A DNA stretch of 64,000 bases from Nocardioides luteus (GTDB lineage: Bacteria > Actinomycetota > Actinomycetes > Propionibacteriales > Nocardioidaceae): NCBI RefSeq assembly GCF_014648595.1, contig NZ_BMRK01000014.1:89196-153195 (forward strand), written 5' to 3'. Every line of letters starts with the position of its first letter. The first letter of the stretch is position 1. The notes beneath the pieces were generated by a model, which saw only the letters and a program-made list of their open reading frames with translations, made no database searches and was not told the origin of the DNA. The translations under genes and the position numbers were made by a program. This document shows positions 35,565-48,160 of the stretch, one piece after another.

Positions 35565-35578
35565 TCTTGATGTCAAGA
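35565..35578. promoter_or_regulatory. MarR operator candidate 1
   Basis: TCTTGATGTCAAGA has 6-bp inverted arms. It lies 24 bases upstream of tam and is matched by a second copy 38 bases away. Confidence 0.65.
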
Positions 35579-35602
35579 TATCCCGATCGTCCTCCCGACT
35601 TC

Positions 35603-35616
35603 TCTCGATGTCAAGA
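35603..35616. promoter_or_regulatory. MarR operator candidate 2
   Basis: TCTCGATGTCAAGA differs from the first copy at one base and lies 35 bases before the marR-type start, so one repressor could control both divergent genes. Confidence 0.65.
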
Positions 35617-35651
35617 TTCTCGATGAGGCGATCGTGGGCTAGGCTCGCGCC

Positions 35652-36140
35652 ATGCGCGACGAAGTCGACGACCTGAGCGAGGCTTGGGCACACGAGCGGC
35701 CGGACCTGGATCTGGGCCCCGTCGAGATCTTCTCGCGACTCTCCCGCCTCTCGCGCCACCTCGATCTCGCCCGTCGCGACGCGTTCTCCGGTTCTGGGAT
35801 CGAGTCCTGGGAGTTCGACGTGCTCGCCGCGCTGCGGCGCGCGGGCGCGCCCTACGAGCTCTCCCCCGGCCGGCTGCTGCGCGAGACCCTGGTGACCAGC
35901 GGCACCATGACCAACCGCGTCGACCGGCTCGCCTCCCGCGGCCTGGTCGAGCGCCTGCCCGACCCGGCCGACCGCCGCGGCGTGCTCGTCCGGCTGACCC
36001 CGGACGGCAAGGCGACCGTCGACAGCGCCTTCGAGGCCCTGCTCGCCGCCGAGCGGGAGTTCCTCGACGGCCTCGACGACGCTCAGCGCAGCCAGCTCAC
36101 CGATCTGCTGCGCCGGCTGCTGGTGCCGTTCTCCGCCTGA
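35652..36140 (+). CDS. MarR-family transcriptional regulator
   Basis: This is a 162-residue winged-helix protein. The DNA-binding part is LLRETLVTSGTMTNRVDRLASRGLVERLPDPADRRGVLVRLT, given here only as positions of about 75-120. The C-terminal helix dimerises. It probably represses itself and the divergent tam-VOC operon through the two sites at 35565 and 35603. The stop is 6 bases from the convergent ABC-F end, with no terminator between. Confidence 0.9.
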   Translation: MRDEVDDLSEAWAHERPDLDLGPVEIFSRLSRLSRHLDLARRDAFSGSGIESWEFDVLAALRRAGAPYELSPGRLLRETLVTSGTMTNRVDRLASRGLVERLPDPADRRGVLVRLTPDGKATVDSAFEALLAAEREFLDGLDDAQRSQLTDLLRRLLVPFSA

Positions 36141-36146
36141 GCGTCG

Positions 36147-37961
<1,815 letters not shown>

Positions 37962-38068
37962 ATCGCCTCCCATTCTCCCCGAGGGCGGTGAGGCGGCCCG
38001 CATCGCGGCGGCCATCCAGCGGCACGCCGGGCGGACGAAGAGCCCCTGACCTGCTTAGACTCCGTGCA

Positions 38069-39331
38069 ATGGTCGAGAAGTCGCTCCGCGAGCACAAGCA
38101 CGGCTCGCGTCAGGCGATACTCGAAGCTGCCCTCCGCCTCGCCGCCGAGCGCGGCTACGTCGGCACCACGATGGCGCTCGTCCGTCGCGAGACGGGCCTG
38201 CCGCCGTCGTCCCTCTACTGGCACTTCTCCAACAAGGACGAGCTGCTCGCCGAGGCGCTCGAGCACGGCCATCGACGTTTCTACCGGCTGGTCCCGCGCT
38301 GGAAGCCCGCCTCACCCGGGGTCGACCTCCGCGAGGCGCTGCTGACCCGGCTGCGGCGTACGACCTCGGCCACGCTCGACGCGAGGGCCGACTGGTGGCG
38401 GATGGGCCTGATGCTCGCCCTCGAGTCCGGGCCGACGGTCGGCGACGGGCCCCGGGAGCGCTTCCTCCGCATCCGCGTCCGGACCCTGAGCGACTTCGAG
38501 CAGTGGTGGTCCGCCGCGACCGGCCTCCCTCCTGCGCACAGCCGCGTGCTCGCCCGGTTGACCCTCGCTGCTCACGACGGCCTCTTCATCCATGTCCAGG
38601 CCGACGACTACGCCGACCTCGACCAGCTCCGGCAGCGGCTGGCCGACGGGCTGGTCGCGATCGTGGACCGGCTGCGGGATCACGACCCGGCGATCGCCCC
38701 GGAGGAGGCGGACCTGCCGCTCACATCTGCAGAGGAACCGACCAGCAGCCGCGAGAAGCTACTCGCCGCGGCGCTGAAGGTCGCCGCGGAGAGCGGCTAC
38801 GAGGGTGCCTCGATCAGCCGGATCTGTGCCGCGGCGAAGCTGCCGGCCTCCTCGGTCTACTGGCACTTCGAGAACAAGGACGACCTCTTCTCGGCCGCGG
38901 TCGACGACTCCTACCGCGACTGGAACCGCACGCAGCCGTCGTGGCAGCCCCCGGCGGAGGCCTGCGACTGCACGACCGAGCTGCCCCGGATGCTGACGCC
39001 GCTGCTGGCCAGCCTCCACCAGCTTCCGCCGTTCCTGCGGATCGGCCTGATGCTGGTGCTCCCCAAGCGCTCCGAGCCGTTGCCGGGGCGCGACCGGTTC
39101 CTCGACGTACGCCGCCGGACGCGCGACGAGTTCGCCGGATGGTTCCGCGGAGCCCTTGCCGAGGAGGGTCCGGAACATGCCGACGGCATGGCCGCGCTAC
39201 TGCTCGTGATCGTAGACGGACTCCTCTTCGCCGAGGCCCTCGACAGCGCCGACATGCCACCGGCCACGACCTCCGACCTGCTGGCGCGACTGGTCACCGC
39301 GACGCCGTTTCATGCACAGGTCAGTCACTGA
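38069..39331 (+). CDS. Tandem TetR regulator (two TetR domains in one chain)
   Basis: This is a 420-residue protein. Residues 12-60 and 227-275 are both TetR HTH domains, with parallel sequences GLPPSSLYWHFSNKDELL and KLPASSVYWHFENKDDLF. Each is followed by its own ligand-type helical domain (DWWRMGLMLALESGP and FLRIGLMLVLPKRSEP). This is about twice the normal TetR length, so a covalent dimer that can bind asymmetric or paired sites is likely. It is 107 bases from the divergent ABC-F gene, a probable target. Confidence 0.85.
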   Translation: MVEKSLREHKHGSRQAILEAALRLAAERGYVGTTMALVRRETGLPPSSLYWHFSNKDELLAEALEHGHRRFYRLVPRWKPASPGVDLREALLTRLRRTTSATLDARADWWRMGLMLALESGPTVGDGPRERFLRIRVRTLSDFEQWWSAATGLPPAHSRVLARLTLAAHDGLFIHVQADDYADLDQLRQRLADGLVAIVDRLRDHDPAIAPEEADLPLTSAEEPTSSREKLLAAALKVAAESGYEGASISRICAAAKLPASSVYWHFENKDDLFSAAVDDSYRDWNRTQPSWQPPAEACDCTTELPRMLTPLLASLHQLPPFLRIGLMLVLPKRSEPLPGRDRFLDVRRRTRDEFAGWFRGALAEEGPEHADGMAALLLVIVDGLLFAEALDSADMPPATTSDLLARLVTATPFHAQVSH

Positions 39332-39362
39332 CCTACTACCGTAGATCCACAGACGATCTACG
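39318..39362. promoter_or_regulatory. Two inverted repeats at the end of the tandem TetR gene
   Basis: AGGTCAGTCACTGACCT (39318-39334, 8-bp arms) spans the stop codon, and CGTAGATC/GATCTACG (39340-39347 with 39355-39362) follows. They may form a weak terminator or protein sites. Confidence 0.4.
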
Positions 39363-39551
39363 ACGCTAACGGTCGAAAACGCATAGAAATATGTGCCGTG
39401 TCATCTATTTCCGCAGGTCAGGAATGAGATTTATCCAACATTTCCGCCACAACCTCCGGAACGATCGTTACAGTGACTGCTGTCACAGAGAGTCAGAGCC
39501 ACCAGATCCCCCCATCGTGGTGGGTTTCTGTCTCAGTAAGGAGATCCCCCC
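39363..39551. other. Intergenic region upstream of the IclR gene
   Basis: These 189 bases are AT-richer than the surroundings and hold no gene. GTGAC and GTCAC arms near 39473-39486 are a possible operator for the IclR protein; AAGGAG before 39552 is its ribosome site. Confidence 0.35.
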
Positions 39552-40364
39552 ATGAGCGTCTCTGCTATCCCCACCCTGGCTAGTCAGCACGACCATGAAG
39601 GTGCCCCGAGGACGACCTCTTCGGCAACCCCGTCTGCGACGAAGGCTCTCCAGATCCTGGAGGCATTTCTCGGAGCCGGCCCCAAGCTCGGTGTCAGCGA
39701 GATCGCTCGCACCGCGGGGCTGCCCAAGTCCACCGCCTTCCGCCTCCTGCGCCACCTCGAGCAGAGCGGATACGTCGAGCGCACCGGCCGCCACTACGTG
39801 CTCGGCCGCCGGCTCTTCGAGCTCGGCAACGCGGTGCAGATCTGTCGTCCGCAGGGCATCCGGGAGACCGCGATGCCCCACCTCGCCGAGCTCTACGTGG
39901 CGACCGGCAAGACCGTCCACCTGGCCATCCTCGAGGGCACCGACATCGTCATCCTCGAGAAGATCGCCGGCCGCGGCGGCATCCAGACCGACACGTACGT
40001 CGGCGGGCGAGCACCCGCAGCCTGCTCCGCGCTCGGCAAGGCGATCCTCTCCTTCAGCGACCGCAACCACATCGCGGCCGTGCTCGAGTCCGGCCTGGTC
40101 CGGCGCACCCGTCACTCGCACGGCGACCCGGCGAAGTTCCTCTCCGAGCTCCGCCGCGCCAACAGCGAGCGCATCGCCTTCGACCGGGAGGAGGCTCAGC
40201 TCGGCATCGTCTGCGCCGCCGTACCGATCATGATGGAGGGCCGCGCGATCGCCGCCGTCTCCGTCTCCGGGAGCGCGGCCGGGTTCAACGCCGCCAGCAT
40301 CACCCGCCACCTGCGCCGTGCCGCCGCCGCTATCTCCGACGAGGTCGTCTCCAGCGCCGCCTGA
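39552..40364 (+). CDS. IclR-family transcriptional regulator
   Basis: This is a 270-residue protein. The N-terminal winged helix (KALQILEAFLGAGPKLGVSEIARTAGLPKSTAFRLLRHL, described as residues about 30-70) is followed by the IclR effector domain (AACSALGKAILSF, FDREEAQLGIVCAAVPIM). A 30-residue Ser/Thr-rich N-terminal extension precedes the HTH. AAGGAG lies 6 bases before the start. The effector and targets are unknown; no catabolic operon is adjacent. Confidence 0.92.
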   Translation: MSVSAIPTLASQHDHEGAPRTTSSATPSATKALQILEAFLGAGPKLGVSEIARTAGLPKSTAFRLLRHLEQSGYVERTGRHYVLGRRLFELGNAVQICRPQGIRETAMPHLAELYVATGKTVHLAILEGTDIVILEKIAGRGGIQTDTYVGGRAPAACSALGKAILSFSDRNHIAAVLESGLVRRTRHSHGDPAKFLSELRRANSERIAFDREEAQLGIVCAAVPIMMEGRAIAAVSVSGSAAGFNAASITRHLRRAAAAISDEVVSSAA

Positions 40365-40365
40365 C

Positions 40366-40482
40366 CCCGAGAAGTCGAAATCTGACGCCGAGGCGTCGAA
40401 TTTCGACGTCGAGGCGTCACTTCTCCTGACCTCTCGGCGTCGATAACTGACGTCTCGGCGTCGATTTCTGCCGTCTCGGCGG
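40366..40482. repeat. 21-nt repeat array between iclR-type gene and ispE
   Basis: Six units with an exact 21-base period: about three of the CGARGCGTC form, then three in reverse orientation (TCTCGGCGTCG form). The array begins one base after the IclR stop and ends next to the ispE stop. The centre forms an imperfect hairpin. Confidence 0.8.
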
Positions 40483-40487
40483 GGGTG

Positions 40488-41390
40488 TCAGTAGGTGAGC
40501 ACGTGGGCGCCGGCTACCGGGGCAGGGGCGGTCCAGACGCGGTCGTACGACTTCGCCTGCAGGGCGCCGGCGACCTCGCGGGCGTGGGGGGCGTCGCGGC
40601 AGAGCATGAGGACGGTGGGCCCGGAGCCGGAGAGCTGGACGGCCAAGGCGCCGGCCTCCTCGCCGTCGGCGAAGGTCTGCGCCAGGTCGGGACGCAGCGC
40701 CAGCGCGGGGGTCTGCAGATCGTTGTCGAGGGCGGCGGCGAGGAGCTCCGGGTCGCCCTTCTCCAGCGCGATCAGGAGACGCTCGGGCACCTCCGGGTCG
40801 GCGACGTCGGCCCCCGCGTGCTCATCGAAGGCACGGTAGACCGCAGGCGTCGAGAGACCCTGCTCGTTGCCGACCACGACCCACCACCAGTCGCCGTTGT
40901 CGGTGAGCGGCTCGACGAGCTCGCCCCGGCCGCCGCCGACGGCGGTCGCGCCGATGAGCGCGAAGGGTACGTCGGACCCGAGCTGCCCCGCCAGGCTCAG
41001 CAGCTCCTCGTCGGGGGTCTCCAGCGACCAGAGCCGGTCGAGGGCGACGAGGGTGGCGGCCGCGTCGGCAGAGCCTCCTGCGAGCCCGCCGGCGACCGGG
41101 ATGCCCTTGTGGATCGCGATCTTCGCCGCCCGGTCGATCCCGTGGTGGGCGGCGAGGAGCTTGCCGGCGCGGATCACGATGTTGTCGTCGCCGCTCGGAA
41201 TCTCCCCCAGCGCGATGTGGTCCTCCGCGGTGAGCTCGACATCCCAGGCGTCGCTCTCGCCGGCCGTGACGTCGTCATAGAGACCGATCGCCTGGTAGAC
41301 GGTCGCCAGCGGGTGATAGCCGTCCTCCCGGACCGGTCCAACGCCGAGGTGCAGGTTGAACTTCGCGGCGGCACGGACGGTGATCGTCAT
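40488..41390 (-). CDS. ispE: 4-diphosphocytidyl-2-C-methyl-D-erythritol kinase
   Basis: This is a 300-residue GHMP kinase of the MEP isoprenoid pathway. The ATP-binding motif [15 protein letters not shown] is at residues 98-112. The N-terminal [20 protein letters not shown] and the C-terminal [11 protein letters not shown] are typical. It overlaps rsmA by 4 bases (ATGA). The rsmA-ispE order is standard in actinobacteria. Confidence 0.96.
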   Translation of the reverse strand: MTITVRAAAKFNLHLGVGPVREDGYHPLATVYQAIGLYDDVTAGESDAWDVELTAEDHIALGEIPSGDDNIVIRAGKLLAAHHGIDRAAKIAIHKGIPVAGGLAGGSADAAATLVALDRLWSLETPDEELLSLAGQLGSDVPFALIGATAVGGGRGELVEPLTDNGDWWWVVVGNEQGLSTPAVYRAFDEHAGADVADPEVPERLLIALEKGDPELLAAALDNDLQTPALALRPDLAQTFADGEEAGALAVQLSGSGPTVLMLCRDAPHAREVAGALQAKSYDRVWTAPAPVAGAHVLTY

Positions 41391-42256
41391 GACGGGACCC
41401 TCTGGAGCGATTCGGTGATGCGTACGAAGTCGGTGATCGTCAGGGACTCGCCGCGAGCCAGCGGGTCGATGCCGGCGGCGACCAGGGCCTTCTCGGCCGC
41501 CTCGGCCGAACCGGCCAGCGGCTTGAGGACCCCGCGCAGCCCCTTGCGGCGCTGGGCGAAGGCGGCGTCGACGACCGCGAAGACCTCCTCGCGGGAGACC
41601 TCCGTCGACGGCGGCTCGCGGTGCTTCCAGTAGACGAGGCCGGAGTCGACGTTGGGAGCCGGCCAGAAGACGTTGCGGCCGATCGCGCCGGCGCGGCGCA
41701 CCTCGGCGTACCAGGCGGCCTTGACCGACGGGACGCCGTAGACCTTGGAGCCGGGCTTGGCCGCGAGCCGGTCGGCGACCTCGGCCTGCACCATCACCAG
41801 GCCGTGGCGCAGCGACGGCAGCAGGGACAGCAGGTGCAGGAGCACCGGCACCGAGACGTTGTAGGGCAGGTTCGCGACCAGGGCCGTCGGCGGCGGGGCG
41901 GGCACGGAGTCGACCCGCAGGGCGTCGGCGCGGAGCAGGCTGAAGGCGTCGGCCTGGTCGGGGGCGTACTCCTCGATCGTGCGCGGCAGCCGCTCGGCGA
42001 GCACCTCGTCGATCTCGATGGCGGTCACCCGCGCGCCGGTCTCGAGGATGGCCAGGGTGAGCGAGCCGAGGCCGGGGCCGACCTCCACGACGACGTCGGA
42101 GGAGTCGACGCCGGACTCGCGGACGATCCGGCGCACGGTGTTGGCGTCGATCACGAAGTTCTGCCCCCGCTGCTTGGTGGGGCGCAGATCGAGCTCAGAC
42201 GCGAGCGACCGCACCTCCGCCGGGCCCAACAGGCGCGGCGGGGTGCGGTCGGTCAT
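41387..42256 (-). CDS. rsmA: 16S rRNA (A1518/A1519-N6)-dimethyltransferase
   Basis: This is a 289-residue enzyme (KsgA). Motif I is [12 protein letters not shown] (residues about 56-67), and the catalytic motif is NLPYNVS. It starts [11 protein letters not shown] at 42256. The protein dimethylates two adenosines in the 30S decoding region. It lies 34 bases downstream of rpfB. Confidence 0.96.
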   Translation of the reverse strand: MTDRTPPRLLGPAEVRSLASELDLRPTKQRGQNFVIDANTVRRIVRESGVDSSDVVVEVGPGLGSLTLAILETGARVTAIEIDEVLAERLPRTIEEYAPDQADAFSLLRADALRVDSVPAPPPTALVANLPYNVSVPVLLHLLSLLPSLRHGLVMVQAEVADRLAAKPGSKVYGVPSVKAAWYAEVRRAGAIGRNVFWPAPNVDSGLVYWKHREPPSTEVSREEVFAVVDAAFAQRRKGLRGVLKPLAGSAEAAEKALVAAGIDPLARGESLTITDFVRITESLQRVPS

Positions 42257-42290
42257 GGGTACAGACTATGGCCCGAAGGCCGAAACAGCC

Positions 42291-43928
<1,638 letters not shown>

Positions 43929-46259
43929 ATGAACAGACGCCTAACCAGCGTTCTCGCCGCGGTCGCGGTCGCCGGCGTGACGCCGGTCGCCCTGACCCAC
44001 TCGTCGGCGAACGCAGCGGAGGAGACGGGCACGCCCGCCGCCGCTGCGGTCAAGCAGAAGGTCGATGACAAGCCCGACGCTCTCAACACCAAGCGTCGCG
44101 AGCTGAAGACCAACGCCGCCAATGCTGTCGCCACCGGCGAGAAGCAGACCGTCACCAAGAACGGCAGCAAGGTCGTCAAGATGGGCAAGGGCAAGAACGC
44201 CCGCTGGGTGGAGCACGAGCCCACCGAGAAGTCCCAGCTGCTGAGCTTCCTGGTCGAGTTCGGCGAGGGCGGCAACCCGGCCTTCCCCGACAACACCTCG
44301 GGCCCGCTCCACAACGAGATCGCCCCGCCCGCCGAGGACGACAACTCCACCTACTGGGAGGAGGACTTCTCGCGCGACCACTACATGGACATGTTCTTCG
44401 ACCAGACGAAGGGCAAGGAGTCCTTCCACAACGCCTACAAGGAGATGTCGAGCGGCCGCTTCGACCTCCAGGGTGACGTCAGCGACTGGATCACGCTCCC
44501 GCACGCGGAGTCCTACTACCAGAGCGCGGACGGCGACGAGACCGCCACCTCGATGAAGAACTACATCCAGGACACCGCCAACGCCTGGTACGAGTCGCAG
44601 AAGGCCTCCGGCAAGACCGACGCCGAGATCACGGAGTACCTGAAGGACTTCGACATCTGGGACCGCTACGACCTCGATGGCGACGGCAACTTCAACGAGC
44701 CCGACGGCTACATCGACCACTTCCAGGCGATCCACTCCGGCGAGGGCGAGGAGGCCGGCGCCGACCCGTGGACCATCTGGTCGCACCGCTGGGCCGCGAA
44801 CGCCTCCGGCTCCGACGGTCCGGCCGACTTCCCGAAGGCCGGCGGCGTCAAGATCGGTAACACCGACATCTGGATCCGCGACTACACCACCGAGCCCGAG
44901 AACGGCGGCCTGGGCGTCTTCGCCCACGAGTTCGGCCACGACCTCGGTCTGCCGGACTTCTACGACACCGCCGGCGGCGAAAACGGCACCGGCTTCTGGA
45001 CCCTGATGAGCTCCGGCTCCTGGCTGGGTCACGGTGACGGCACCATCGGCACCACCCCCAACCACATGGGTGCCCCGGAGAAGCTCTTCCTCGGCTGGCT
45101 CAACCACGACACCGTCGAGGCGGGCACGTCGAAGAAGCTGACCCTGGGTCCGAGCTACCACGACACCGGCGACAAGACCCCGCAGGCGCTCGTGGTCAAC
45201 CTGCCTGACGGGGAGACCACCCACGACGTCGGTGAGGGCTCGTCCGGTACGACCTTCCTCTACTCGGGCAAGGGCGACGACCGCACCGCCACCGCGGTGA
45301 GCCCGGCGATCACCGTCCCCGACGGCGGCACTCTCTCGGCCAAGGTGAAGTACGACCTCGAGGCGGAGTACGACTTCACCTTCCTCGAGGCCTCGACCGA
45401 CGGCGGCGCCACCTGGTCGTCCCCGCTGGCCACCAACCTCTCCTCGGCCGAGTACAACAACGGCATCCACGGCACCTCCGACAGCTCGTGCGACGTCAAC
45501 TGCGCCGACCACGACCCGCAGGAGTACGTCGACCTGACCGCCGACCTCTCCGAGTACGCCGGCCAGGACGTGCAGCTCCGCTTCCGCACCGCGAACGACG
45601 GTGGCCTGCACTACTACGGCTTCGCCGTCGACGACCTGTCGGTCGGCTCGGCCTACAGCACGGACTTCTCGTCCTTCGACGACTGGACCGTCAAGGAGTA
45701 CATGGGCATCACCGACGGGACCTACACCCAGACGTACCCGCGCTTCTACATCGCCGAGAACCGGCAGTACATGGGCTACGACAAGACCCTCGCCACGGGC
45801 CCGTACAGCTTCGACTACGCGGTCTCGGCGCCTGACAAGGTGGACCACTACGCCTATCAGGACGGTCTGCTGGTCTGGTACCAGAACGGTGCCTACACCG
45901 ACAACAACACCTCGCAGCACCCCGGTGGTGGCCAGGCCCTCCCGATCGACTCGACCGCGAAGGCGAACCTGTGGTCGGACGGCAGCATCGCCCGGGGCCG
46001 GATGCAGGGCTACGACGCGACCTTCGACGTCGACCGTGCCGACGCTCTGCACCTCGAGGCCGAGGTCGCCGGTGGCGAGAACAACGTTCTCGACGTGCCG
46101 AAGCACCAGAGCGTGTCGACCTTCCACGACAGCTCCGAGACGGCCTACTGGGACCCGTCCAACCCGGCGCACTCCACCAAGACCGCCGGCAGCGGCGTGA
46201 AGATCAAGGTCCTCTCCTCGAACGAGAAGAAGGGCACGATGCAGATCAAGGTCTCCTGA
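43929..46259 (+). CDS. Secreted M6-family (immune inhibitor A-like) metalloprotease
   Basis: This is a 776-residue protein from ATG 43929 with GGAGG upstream. The signal peptide ends at SSANAA (about 29). The zinc site is H333-E334-F-G-H337 (FAHEFGHDLGLPDFYDTAGG). DLDGDGNFNEPDG (248-260) looks like a calcium-binding EF-hand-type loop. The C-terminal 300 residues are beta-rich (jelly-roll type, GGATWSSPLATN). InhA-type proteases degrade host or environmental proteins. A terminator follows at 46276. Confidence 0.93.
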   Translation: MNRRLTSVLAAVAVAGVTPVALTHSSANAAEETGTPAAAAVKQKVDDKPDALNTKRRELKTNAANAVATGEKQTVTKNGSKVVKMGKGKNARWVEHEPTEKSQLLSFLVEFGEGGNPAFPDNTSGPLHNEIAPPAEDDNSTYWEEDFSRDHYMDMFFDQTKGKESFHNAYKEMSSGRFDLQGDVSDWITLPHAESYYQSADGDETATSMKNYIQDTANAWYESQKASGKTDAEITEYLKDFDIWDRYDLDGDGNFNEPDGYIDHFQAIHSGEGEEAGADPWTIWSHRWAANASGSDGPADFPKAGGVKIGNTDIWIRDYTTEPENGGLGVFAHEFGHDLGLPDFYDTAGGENGTGFWTLMSSGSWLGHGDGTIGTTPNHMGAPEKLFLGWLNHDTVEAGTSKKLTLGPSYHDTGDKTPQALVVNLPDGETTHDVGEGSSGTTFLYSGKGDDRTATAVSPAITVPDGGTLSAKVKYDLEAEYDFTFLEASTDGGATWSSPLATNLSSAEYNNGIHGTSDSSCDVNCADHDPQEYVDLTADLSEYAGQDVQLRFRTANDGGLHYYGFAVDDLSVGSAYSTDFSSFDDWTVKEYMGITDGTYTQTYPRFYIAENRQYMGYDKTLATGPYSFDYAVSAPDKVDHYAYQDGLLVWYQNGAYTDNNTSQHPGGGQALPIDSTAKANLWSDGSIARGRMQGYDATFDVDRADALHLEAEVAGGENNVLDVPKHQSVSTFHDSSETAYWDPSNPAHSTKTAGSGVKIKVLSSNEKKGTMQIKVS

Positions 46260-46275
46260 CCTGATCCACCATCGA

Positions 46276-46307
46276 GAAGGGCCCGAGACGATCGCCTCGG
46301 GCCCTTC
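46276..46307. terminator. Terminator between convergent protease and tatD genes
   Basis: A 12-bp stem (46276-46287 with 46296-46307) and 8-base loop lies 17 bases after the protease stop. Confidence 0.85.
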
Positions 46308-46328
46308 GTCCGTCTCAGCGCCGGTGGG

Positions 46329-47150
46329 TCACCAGGTGCCACCGAAGGCGGTCTCGGTGTTGGTGTTGACAGCGCGGCACAGCGCCTCGAGATCGTCGCC
46401 GCGTACCTCCGCCATCACCCGCATCGTCGCCGGGATCATGTAGCTGGAGTTGTTCGCGCCGCGGTGCGGGTGCGGCGTCAGGAACGGCGCGTCGGTCTCG
46501 ACCAGGATGCGGTCCTGGGGCGTGATCGCGAGCGCATCACGGAGGTACTGCGCGTTCTTGAACGTCACCGTGCCGGCGAAGGAGAGATACGCACCGCGGT
46601 CGAGGCACTGGCGGGCGAAGTCGGCGTCGCCGGAGAAGCAGTGCATCACCCAGCGCTCGGGCGGGCCGACGCTGTCGATCACCTCGAGCACCGCGTCGTG
46701 GGCGTCGCGGTCGTGGATCATCAGCGTCTTGTCCAACCGCTTGGCGATGTCGATGTGGCGCCGGAACGAGTACGCCTGGGTCTCTCGGCCGCTCTCGTCG
46801 GTGCGGAAGAAGTCCATCCCGGTCTCCCCCACCACGCGCACCTTGTCGTGCGCCCCGGCCAGCTTCTCGATCTCGTCGAGCGCTGCCTCGAGGTCGGGCT
46901 GGTTCGGCGCGTCGTTGGGGTGGAGCGCGACACCGGCGACCATGTTGTCGTACGTCTCGGCCGCCTCCACCGCCCAGCGCGCCCCCGGCAGGTCGCAACC
47001 GACCTGCACCACCCGGGTGACCCCCACCTCTGCCGCCCGGGCGAGCGCCTCCTCGACCGGGAGACCCTCCTCGCCCCGGACGATGTCCAGGTGGGTGTGG
47101 TTGTCGACGACAGGCGCAGGCAGCGGCTCGGGAAGCGGCGGAAAACTCAC
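46329..47150 (-). CDS. tatD: TatD-family metal-dependent DNase
   Basis: This is a 273-residue TIM-barrel protein. Metal-binding motifs are DNHTHLD (residues about 16-22), GETGMDFFR, HDRDAH, HCFSGD and ETDAPFLTPHPHRG. TatD enzymes are 3-to-5 exonucleases in DNA repair or degradation. It stands between the M6 protease and rsmI and shares their strand with rsmI. Its upstream region is occupied by a 21-nt repeat array. Confidence 0.94.
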   Translation of the reverse strand: MSFPPLPEPLPAPVVDNHTHLDIVRGEEGLPVEEALARAAEVGVTRVVQVGCDLPGARWAVEAAETYDNMVAGVALHPNDAPNQPDLEAALDEIEKLAGAHDKVRVVGETGMDFFRTDESGRETQAYSFRRHIDIAKRLDKTLMIHDRDAHDAVLEVIDSVGPPERWVMHCFSGDADFARQCLDRGAYLSFAGTVTFKNAQYLRDALAITPQDRILVETDAPFLTPHPHRGANNSSYMIPATMRVMAEVRGDDLEALCRAVNTNTETAFGGTW

Positions 47151-47170
47151 ACGAGGAATCCTAGATCCCC

Positions 47171-47285
47171 CGAGAAGTCAGAAATCGGCGCCGAGGCGTC
47201 AGAGATCGACGTCGAGAGGTCAGTTGACTGACCTCTCGGCGTCGATTTTCGACGTCTCGGGGTCGATTTTCGACGGGTCGGGTCA
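47171..47285. repeat. 21-nt repeat array between rsmI and tatD
   Basis: Units start at 47171, 47192, 47213, 47234 and 47255, the first three in one orientation and the last two in the other. At the junction, 47207-47223 pairs with 47228-47244 in a 17-bp stem (one G-T pair) with loop TTGA. The array touches the rsmI stop codon. Confidence 0.85.
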
Positions 47286-48128
47286 GGGTTTGTGGACCAG
47301 GTCGTAGACCTGGCGTTTGGGTACGCCGGCCCGCTTGGCGGTCTCGGCGATGGCTTCCTTCTTCGTCATGCCGTCCTCCTGCAGGTCGGCGACGGCGGCA
47401 CGCAGGCTGTCGGGGTCGTCGGCGATCTCGGCGGACGGGTCGGCGCCGGTGACGACGATGGTGACCTCTCCGCGCACCCCCTCGGCGGCCCAGTCGACGA
47501 GCTCGGCCAGGCCCCCGCGGCGTACCTCTTCGTGGGTCTTGGTGAGCTCACGGCAGACCGCGGCGGCGCGGTCGCCACCGAAGGCGTCGCGCATCGCCGC
47601 CAGGGCGGCCTCGGTGCGGTGGGGCGCCTCGAAGAAGACCATGGTGCGCTCCTCCTTCGCCAGCGAGGCGAGGCGGCGCGAGCGCTCGCCGGCCTTGCGC
47701 GGCAGGAAGCCCTCGAAGCAGAACCGGTCGACGGGGAGGCCGCTGACGGCCAGCGCCGTCAGCACGGCCGAGGGGCCGGGCACCGCCGTGACGCGTACGT
47801 CCTCCTCGACCGCCGCGGCGACGAGCCGGTAGCCGGGGTCGGAGACCGACGGCATGCCGGCGTCGGTCACCAGCAGCACCCGGTTGCCGTCGAGGAGGTC
47901 GGCGAGCAGCAACGGGGTCCGCGCGCTCTCGTTGCCCTCGAAGTAGGAGACGATGCGGCCCTTGATCTCGACGCCGAGATCGCGGGTCAGGCGGGAGAGG
48001 CGGCGGGTGTCCTCAGCTGCGATGACGTCCGCGGTGGCGAGCTCGGAGGCCAACCTGGGTGGGGCGTCCTCGACACGCCCGATCGGGGTCGCCGCAAGTA
48101 CGAGCACGCCTTCGTCAGTAACCACCAC
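47283..48128 (-). CDS. rsmI: 16S rRNA (C1402-2-O)-methyltransferase
   Basis: This is a 281-residue tetrapyrrole-methylase-fold protein. LVLAATPIGRVEDAPPRLASEL, AEDTRRLSRL, VTDAGMPSVSDPGY and VPGPSAVLTALAVSGLP are diagnostic. The C-terminal helix (DGMTKKEAIAETAKRAGVPKRQVY) is also typical. It methylates C1402 in the ribosomal P site. It is divergent from the mannosyltransferase gene by 32 bases. Confidence 0.95.
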   Translation of the reverse strand: MVVTDEGVLVLAATPIGRVEDAPPRLASELATADVIAAEDTRRLSRLTRDLGVEIKGRIVSYFEGNESARTPLLLADLLDGNRVLLVTDAGMPSVSDPGYRLVAAAVEEDVRVTAVPGPSAVLTALAVSGLPVDRFCFEGFLPRKAGERSRRLASLAKEERTMVFFEAPHRTEAALAAMRDAFGGDRAAAVCRELTKTHEEVRRGGLAELVDWAAEGVRGEVTIVVTGADPSAEIADDPDSLRAAVADLQEDGMTKKEAIAETAKRAGVPKRQVYDLVHKP

Positions 48129-48160
48129 TCGACGATTGTCGCAGGTTATAGGGTTCCCTC

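Noticed and set aside
36141-36146. Terminator between the convergent MarR and ABC-F genes
   Set aside because: Only 6 bases separate the stops and no hairpin could be placed there.
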